NCBI GenBank assembly: GCA_025667525.1
Contig: CM046882.1
Coordinates: 499,190,292-499,254,291 of the forward strand
DNA from: Glebionis coronaria
Taxonomy: Eukaryota; Streptophyta; Magnoliopsida; Asterales; Asteraceae
Length of the DNA: 64,000 bases
Direction of reading: 5' to 3'
Shown: positions 57,936 to 64,000 of the stretch, piece by piece
How the letters are laid out: the number at the start of each line of letters is the position of its first letter
Position numbering within the stretch: position 1 is the first letter of the stretch
Made by a program: the position numbers and the translations under genes
The notes under the pieces: model-generated
The model's input: the letters and a program-made list of their open reading frames with translations, nothing else
What the model was told of the DNA's origin: nothing
The model's database searches: none

Positions 57936-59030
57936 TATGTTTTACTGAATTACATTTTTAAGGTTGATTATATCAGATATTGATTAGAATTCAGATTGAT
58001 CATAATAGAGATTGATATGTTATTGATGCACATAGGCTTGATTTTAAGTCAAGGTTGTTTTACTGCATAATAGGTATTTTTACTGAATTACTGTTTTTAA
58101 GCTGATTATATCAGATATTTATTAGAATAGAGATTGGTTAAACTTGAGATTGATCAGAATAGAGATTGATATGTTATTTGATGTACATAGGCTTGATTTT
58201 ATAGTGGATGTTGTTTTTACTGCATAATAGGTATGTTTTACTGAATTACAGTTTTTAAGCTTTTTGTTTCAGATATTTATTAGAATAGATATTTATTAGA
58301 TTTGAGATTGATCAGATTAGAGATTGATATGTGATTGATGCACATAGGCTTGATTTTATAGTGGAGGTTGTTTTACTGCATAATAGGTATTTTTTACTGA
58401 ATTACTGTTTTTAAGCTGATTATATCAGATATTTATTAGAATAGAGATTGGTTAAAATTGAGATTGATCAGAATAGAGATTGATATGTTATTTGATGTAC
58501 ATAGGCTTGATTTTATAGTGGATGTTGTTTTTACTGCATAATAGGTATGTTTTACTGAATTACAGTTTTTAAGCTTTTTTATTTCAGATATTTATTAGAA
58601 TAGATATTTATTAGATTTGAGATTGATCAGATTAGATATTGATATGTGATTGATGCACATAGGCTTGATTTTATAGTGGAGGTTGTTTTACTGCATAATA
58701 GGTATTTTTTACTGAATTACTGTTTTTAAGCTGATTATATCAGATATTTATTAGAATAGAGATTGGTTAAAATTGAGATTGATCATAATAGAGATTGATA
58801 TATTATTTGATGTACATAGGCTTGATTTTATAGTGGATGTTGTTTTTACTGCATAATAGGTATGTTTTACTGAATTACTTTTTTTAGGTTGATTATATCA
58901 TGAATTTATTAATATAGAGATTGATTAAAATTGAGATTTATCAGAATAGAGATTGATATGTGATTTGATGTTCATAGGCTTGATTATATAGTCAAGGTTG
59001 TTTTACTGCATTATAGGTATTGTTTATTGA
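57936..59030 (+). repeat. tandem repeat in intron 1, about seven ~157-bp units
   Basis: ACATAGGCTTGATT recurs at about 58,030, 58,187, 58,343, 58,500, 58,656, 58,815 and 58,973. Units share TTTTACTGAATTAC, TTTTTAAGCT, TCAGATATTTATTAGAATAG and GAGATTGATATGT. Alternate units are more alike (TGATGCACATAGG versus TTTGATGTACATAGG), giving a dimeric higher-order repeat of about 315 bp. Confidence 0.92.
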
Positions 59031-60825
59031 ATTATGGTTTTAGGTTTTGTTAAAAGTTTTATATTTGACTGAATCCTTAATAGTTTTTTTTTATTTTTCA
59101 ACATTTTATGGTTTTTTTTGTTTTTATTTCTTATTTAACTTATATCATTTATCTAGCTTACTTTTTTATTATTTTTTATTTTTGCAGCGGCAGATGATTA
59201 TGAAACAATTACCGTAAGAGATCATGTAGGTTACTATAAAGTTGGTATAGATGGCACTAGGACTTGGTTTCCTGATGAGTTACCACATGGTCAAGTACCT
59301 ATAGTAGGATGTCAATTTGTTTCAATTGATCAAGCGTACAATTTCTATGTAGCTTATGGGAAAAAGGTTGGGTTTGATGTTAGGAGAGGTGGAGAGTACA
59401 AGGCAGTAGGTTATGATATTCCGACAACAAAGTATTTACTTTGTAGTAGAGAAGGTTTTCTTCAACCTAAAGATAAAGCTAGTGTTGATAATGTAGATGT
59501 TGATTTACCAGAAAATGGTGTAGTTGAAGATGGCGGTGGTAGTGGTGATTTTCAAAGGTTTAGAGATATTAAGAAAAAGCAAATTAGGAGGAAGCCTACG
59601 TTTAGGTGTGGGTGTTTGGCGTCAATTCTTATTAAGAAAAAAGGATAAATCTTTGAGGTTATTAGTTTCACAGAGGGTCATAATCACCCTCTTGTAGCTG
59701 AAAGAGACATGATTTTTATGAAGAATTCGAGGAATGTGGGTTATACAAAGCAGCATTTCCTCTATCAAGTTTCGAATGCAAATTTTGGTCCTGCTATAGG
59801 GTTTAGATTGATGAAACAGCTTCACGGTGGGTTTGATAACGTTGGTGTAACAGTTGATGACTGCAAGAATGAAAAAAAGAAGATTACTGTTTTTATTCGT
59901 GATCAAGACGCTCAGATGGCTGTAGAGAAGCTGATTAGTCGAAAACTTCACTCCCCTGGTTTTTTTGTCAAACATTTTAAAGGTGGTTATTTCTTCTATT
60001 ATCTAAGTTTTTTTCTAGTAAATTAATCTTTTTAGATTTTACTGCATCATGTTTTATAACTTAAAACATAAACCTTGATGTTTCATTTTTTTACTGAATT
60101 AACCATATATTTTAATGCATTTAGATATTATCAAGTAGTTTTTATAATTAGTTTCTAATTTTTTTAGGTCCTGATAATCGCTTGGCTGGTCTATTCTGGG
60201 CTGATGAAGAAGGTATTAGAAACTTTGCTACGTTCGGTGACATAGTTTCTTTTGATGCGACTTTTCGATCTAACAAGTATTTCTGACATTGTGTGGACAG
60301 ACCAAATTACGCCTGAGGTTTTTGAAAGAGAATTGAATTGTATGATAAATGAATTTGATCTTGGCGAGAACAAGTGGTTGGCTGACATGTTTGATCTGAG
60401 GCAAAGTTGGATACCTGCATATTTGAGGCATGTTCCTATGGCTGGTCTAATGCGTACAACTTCAAGATCGGAAAGTGAAAATCATTTCTTTGGAAAATGG
60501 ACCAACCCACGTCTTACTCTTATTGAATTCTTAAGCCATTATGACACTGCTATCGAGTATCAAAGGTATATTGAAAGGAAAAATGATCATGATTCAAGAT
60601 ATAAAACGCTAGCTTTCAAAACAAACCTTCAAATGGAGAAAGAAGCTTGCAAGTTATTTACTAGAACCATTTTCTTCGATGTGCAAGATGAAATGTTTAA
60701 TTCATACAAGTATTGTATTGCTATGTCTGTTGTGGTAAATGGCAACACTGAAAGATATTCTATTCGTGATAGCCAATATCATATCTTTAAGGGTTCAGAT
60801 GAGTTTCCTATTTATCAGGTATGTT

Positions 60826-60975
60826 CATCTTTACTGCATTTCAGTGTATTTGTTTTCTGCAAATGTATCATTTTACTGCATTTCAGTGTATTTGTTTTCT
60901 GCAAATGTATTATTTTACTGCATTTTAGTTTATTTGTTTTCTGCAAATGTATTATTTTACTGCATTTCAGTTTAT
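60826..60975 (+). repeat. tandem repeat in last intron, ~42-bp units
   Basis: Units begin TTTACTGCATTTCAGT and continue GTATTTGTTTTCTGCAAATG; three full units and one partial lie in the intron. The TTTACTGCAT core is the same word as in the intron 1 repeat and the downstream flank. Confidence 0.92.
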
Positions 60976-61690
60976 ATATGATTGCAAAACAGTATATATG
61001 ACTGCTAATACTTTTTTTTTATTATTATAGGTTGAGTTTTGTAAGTCTGAGATAAAGCTTGAGTGTAGCTGTAACCGTTACGAGTCGTACGGTCTTCTTT
61101 GTCGTCATGCATTCTATGTTCTCAGAATGAATGATGTAAAGGAGCTTCCACGAAAGTACTTACATAAACGGTGGTTAAAGAATGTAAAGCCTTCAAGTTC
61201 TGCTCGTCGCATGGTCAGTGGTGTATCAGATGCAGTGCAGACTGAAGTCATAGAATTGTATCATATTTTTGAATCTACTATTGATCGGTTGGTGCACAAG
61301 GTTGATAATTTGCATATTTTCAAAGATAAGATGAAAGAGTTGCTCAAGCAAGCAGAAATTGATGTACCAGTGGTCCCAAAAATGAATAACAAAGCTGCGA
61401 TTTGTGCATTGCTGGGTGTCAATGAGCCTGAAAATGAGAATGATAAAGTTCTAAATCCAAATCTTAGGAGAGCGAGAGGTCGAGGATGCTTTTCTAGGTT
61501 GAAGCTTGTAACTGAAGTCACACCTGAAGAACTTAGTAAGAGGAGGACTTGTGGTGTATGTGGTGAAAAAGCAGGACACAATAAAAGAACTTGCACATGT
61601 TTGTCTGAGAGAGAGCCAATCTTCAAGCTACTCCGAATCAACACATTTCTCCCAACAATCAAGCTGTTTTCCCTAGAAGATATGGGTTGA

Positions 61691-62643
61691 GATCAAATAC
61701 TCCAAAATAAGTACTCTATTTTTTTTTTAATATTTTTCATTTTAATAAATACTTCGGATCAAATTCTTCAAAATAAATTGTAAAAAAAATGAGAATCAGA
61801 TACAGGAAGTCTAGAAATAAATGCAAAGGTTTAGGTTTTTTCAAAAGTGTATTGTAATGTAGTTACTTTTACATTTTGATGCAATGACTTTTAATACTTG
61901 ATGATTTACATTGTGATGTAGTTATTTTACATATAATTTATCTATTATACTACATTTCAGTATAATTTAATGCATTAAAACTAATGTATTATAGATAACT
62001 ATGATGCAGTAAAAATATACAATATGATATCGTATGATACAGTTATATCTTTTACTGCATTGTGATGCAGTTAACGTCTACCGCATTTCAGTAGAGTTTT
62101 ACCAAATCATATAGATAAATTTTTAATAAAATGTTGTATTTTTTGTAATTTATCAAGTAATGCTATAAAATTTCAAATATTAATGCAGTAAAAATAAATA
62201 CTCACGACAACTTCCACTCCATTCATATGCTATAACTTTTATTTTAACTTTACTGCATCTGATGTATTATAGCTAAACTATGATGTAGTAAAATATGCTC
62301 AGTAATGCATTAAAAATATACATTATGATATCTTATGATACACTTAAATTTAACTTTACTGCATTTTAGTAGAATTTTATCAAATGATATAGAAAAACTG
62401 TAATAAAATTTCAAATTTTAATACATTAAAAGTAATCCCTCATGACAACTGCCACTCAATACATATTCCATAACTTTTTTATATAACTAAAATATGCAAA
62501 GTAATGCAGTAAAATATACACAGTAATGCAGTAAAAATATTCATTATGATATGGTAATTGGTAAAGAAAAACCTTCATGTTTACAAGTTATTGGAAGAAA
62601 AAACAATTAGAAATTCAATTCAAAAGATTTAAAACTGAGATCT
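61691..62643. other. flank rich in TGCAGTAAA / TTTACTGCAT words
   Basis: This lies between the convergent FAR1-type and Ulp1-type genes. No ORF is credible. The word TTTACTGCAT or its complement ATGCAGTAAA occurs repeatedly (for example about 62,000, 62,049, 62,182, 62,248, 62,352 and 62,505-62,540), with relaxed forms throughout. The 3' UTRs of both genes must lie here. Confidence 0.6.
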
Positions 62644-63863
62644 CTATTTATTAAGTTTCTCGACGGTAGTATTGAATTTCTTCCACAAGGCTTTATCATA
62701 TCTGACATCATGCTCCTTTATAATCTTTGAAATTTTTGGCTTCTTCCTGAAGTATGCTTGTGCTTCTTTCAACAAACTTGCTTTTTTGACATTAATGTCC
62801 ATCAGAAGGATTTTGGCCAAGTACTTGGCACGAAGCATCTTCAATTGTGCTTTCTGAATTGTTCCTTCTTTCTTCAAAGGTTGTAAAAAATTTCCTTTAC
62901 CTAGATATGTTTCTAAATGCCTCATAACGAATACACCACAATCGACATTATTGGATTTTGTTTTCCAATCAAAATCAATAATGCTAGGCTCAGAAACTAG
63001 AAAGTCAGCGCATTTTAGATGATGTTGTGTCTCCAAGTAATTTATAAAAGAATCAATTTGTGAAAATTTAAAATAAAATGTATGAGATACAGCATTGTAA
63101 TGCACTATTTTAAAAAAAATGAAGCAGTAAAATTATCAATATTATTCACAAGGTATAGGAAACAAAAAAGTTTGATGTTTAAAAATAGCACCATAATGCT
63201 TTAAGTATTAGATAAAAGTAGACTTACCAGAGCATATGGGAAAGAACCATATATTGTTTCTATATCATCGATGCCATAATCTATGTTATCAATTATGTCT
63301 ATTTCAGCGGTCTTCATATTGAAACAGATTACATAGAAATGGTTTGATGAATCTTCCGATATCTTTATTGCAGGAAAGAATACCTGTAGATATTTTTGTT
63401 ATCATTAATCAACTTCATTCTATAGAACATCACAATTATATCATTTTATTCTCATAATTAATCTACTTACCAAATGAACATCGTTAAAATTCTTCCGTTT
63501 TGCTTCAGTTAAAACCAAACGAATATTTTGATCAAAAACTTCCATTCTTTCTTCAATAGTCTTCCCCGAATCAACAGTGTAATTAGACTGTTTTTAGTAA
63601 ATGCAAAACGTTATGTATATCATAATGTAAAACGTTACGTATAAAAAAAATTATATAATTGAATTACTTACAAGCATTCCTGTATGACAATATACATTTC
63701 CATCGTCTGATAGCTTGTCTCTGTGTTGTTCCTCGTGATTTTGAACAATAGACCATAAGTCTAATATGAGTGAAGCAATTTCTATTTCAGGGTACAGGCT
63801 CAAGAAAAAAACACCTTCAACTCCAACTCTTTTATTCATCTTGAAAATATTCTCACTGTACAA
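62644..63863 (-). CDS. Ulp1-type (C48) SUMO-protease-like gene, 5'-incomplete
   Basis: Four exons read on the minus strand: about 63,857-63,672, 63,587-63,471, 63,383-63,228 and 63,104-62,644. The first three introns have good GTAAGT donors and AG acceptors, and the first two keep phase. The C48 peptidase triad is visible: His in SNHFYVICFN (63,339), Asp in IIDN (63,288) and Cys in NVDCGVFVMRHLE (62,938). Ulp1 proteases cleave SUMO from proteins; plant MULE and CACTA transposons often carry such genes. The last junction is off by one base with the only AG I see, so either a frameshift is present or I have misplaced the acceptor. The basic C-terminus runs to a TAG at 62,644. The gene faces the FAR1-type gene tail to tail. 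Upstream exons may lie to the right of the window. Confidence 0.7.
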
Positions 63864-64000
63864 TATTTCAGACAAGGTAATATATATAATGCTGTGATAC
63901 CAAACCTACTGAATCAAACCTACGGAATCATCTAGAATCAGACAAATTAATCAGCGAATCTAGATGGTTTGTATGTTTAGTTTTTTTATTAATGCTCATA

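Larger units (their letters stand above)
57775..61690 (+). pseudogene. FAR1/FHY3-family (MULE transposase-derived) gene, broken
   Basis: The exons I can place are 57,775-57,841, 59,188-59,982, 60,168 onward, and 61,031-61,690, with introns at 57,842-59,187, 59,983-60,167 and 60,819-61,030. All junctions have GT/AG ends and matching phases. Exon 2 encodes the FAR1 zinc domain (AYNFYVAYGKKVGF, C-G-C, HNHP). Exon 3 starts the MULE core (LFWADEEGIRN, VSFDATFRSNKY). Then comes SDIVWTDQITPEVFE, a part that normally lies over 100 residues later, so most of the DDE core is missing. The end has a SWIM zinc finger (CSC at 61,064, CRH to 61,108) and a CCHC-like motif (61,550). Stops at 59,646 and 60,284 and the frame change at the deletion make it a pseudogene. 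Family members are light-signalling transcription factors or transposases; this looks transposon-associated. Confidence 0.85.

Overview
The window looks like a eudicot plant nuclear chromosome, probably Asteraceae: it is AT-rich, uses GT/AG introns, and is dominated by LTR retrotransposons of types I recognise from that family. The family-level call is inference. I see no prokaryotic, organellar or CRISPR features. Only one ordinary-looking intact plant gene is visible (about 4.9-8.8 kb). Two further host/transposon-type genes lie at the right end (57.8-63.9 kb), one clearly broken and one partial.

Layout. 1-2.7 kb: the 3' part of an internally deleted Copia element (gag remnant, repeat-rich spacer, 3' LTR). 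2.7-3.4 kb: a promoter-like stretch and a reverse-strand LTR with its primer binding site. 4.2-8.8 kb: a gene with a long 5'-UTR intron, with a hAT MITE in its 5' region and two smaller MITEs in the intron. Its 544-aa product is built from repeated, catalytically dead Copia-type retropepsin units plus one CCHC zinc knuckle. 9.64-11.63 kb: a non-autonomous hAT element (perfect 8-bp TSD) holding a 1-kb inverted repeat. 11.6-14.4 kb: mostly unassigned sequence.

14.4-51.3 kb is one nested stack. The outermost layer is a non-coding DNA element (14.39-16.56 kb and 51.09-51.31 kb) whose two arms carry mirror-image promoters and spliced leaders. A Tekay/chromovirus-like Gypsy element (16,564-51,086, TSD ATGTG, 2.7-kb LTRs) split it. 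A long-TIR MITE (17,998-30,899) sits in that element's 5' LTR, and an Athila-like gag-protease-only retrotransposon (18,280-30,843, TSD GTTAC) sits inside the MITE. A Sirevirus-like Copia element (33,564-45,122, TSD GGAAC) sits in the Gypsy interior. Visible LTR divergence agrees with this order: the Gypsy LTRs differ most, the Copia LTRs by about four positions in 526.

51.3-57.3 kb: a second hAT MITE (52,283-53,192) and a third Copia remnant (LTR 53,533-55,115, PBS, non-coding interior). 57.4-61.7 kb: a FAR1/FHY3-family (MULE transposase-derived) gene with stop codons and a missing transposase core. 62.6-63.9 kb, opposite strand: a partial Ulp1-type C48 cysteine protease gene with its His-Asp-Cys triad visible.

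Most interesting points: the retropepsin-repeat gene; family-specific short motifs sharing a GGTTCC-like core, scattered through LTRs, spacers and coding parts of three Copia elements; the mirror-image convergent transcription units; and the FAR1/Ulp1 tail-to-tail pair. All retroelement coding regions here are interrupted, and I describe the breaks without reconstructing them.
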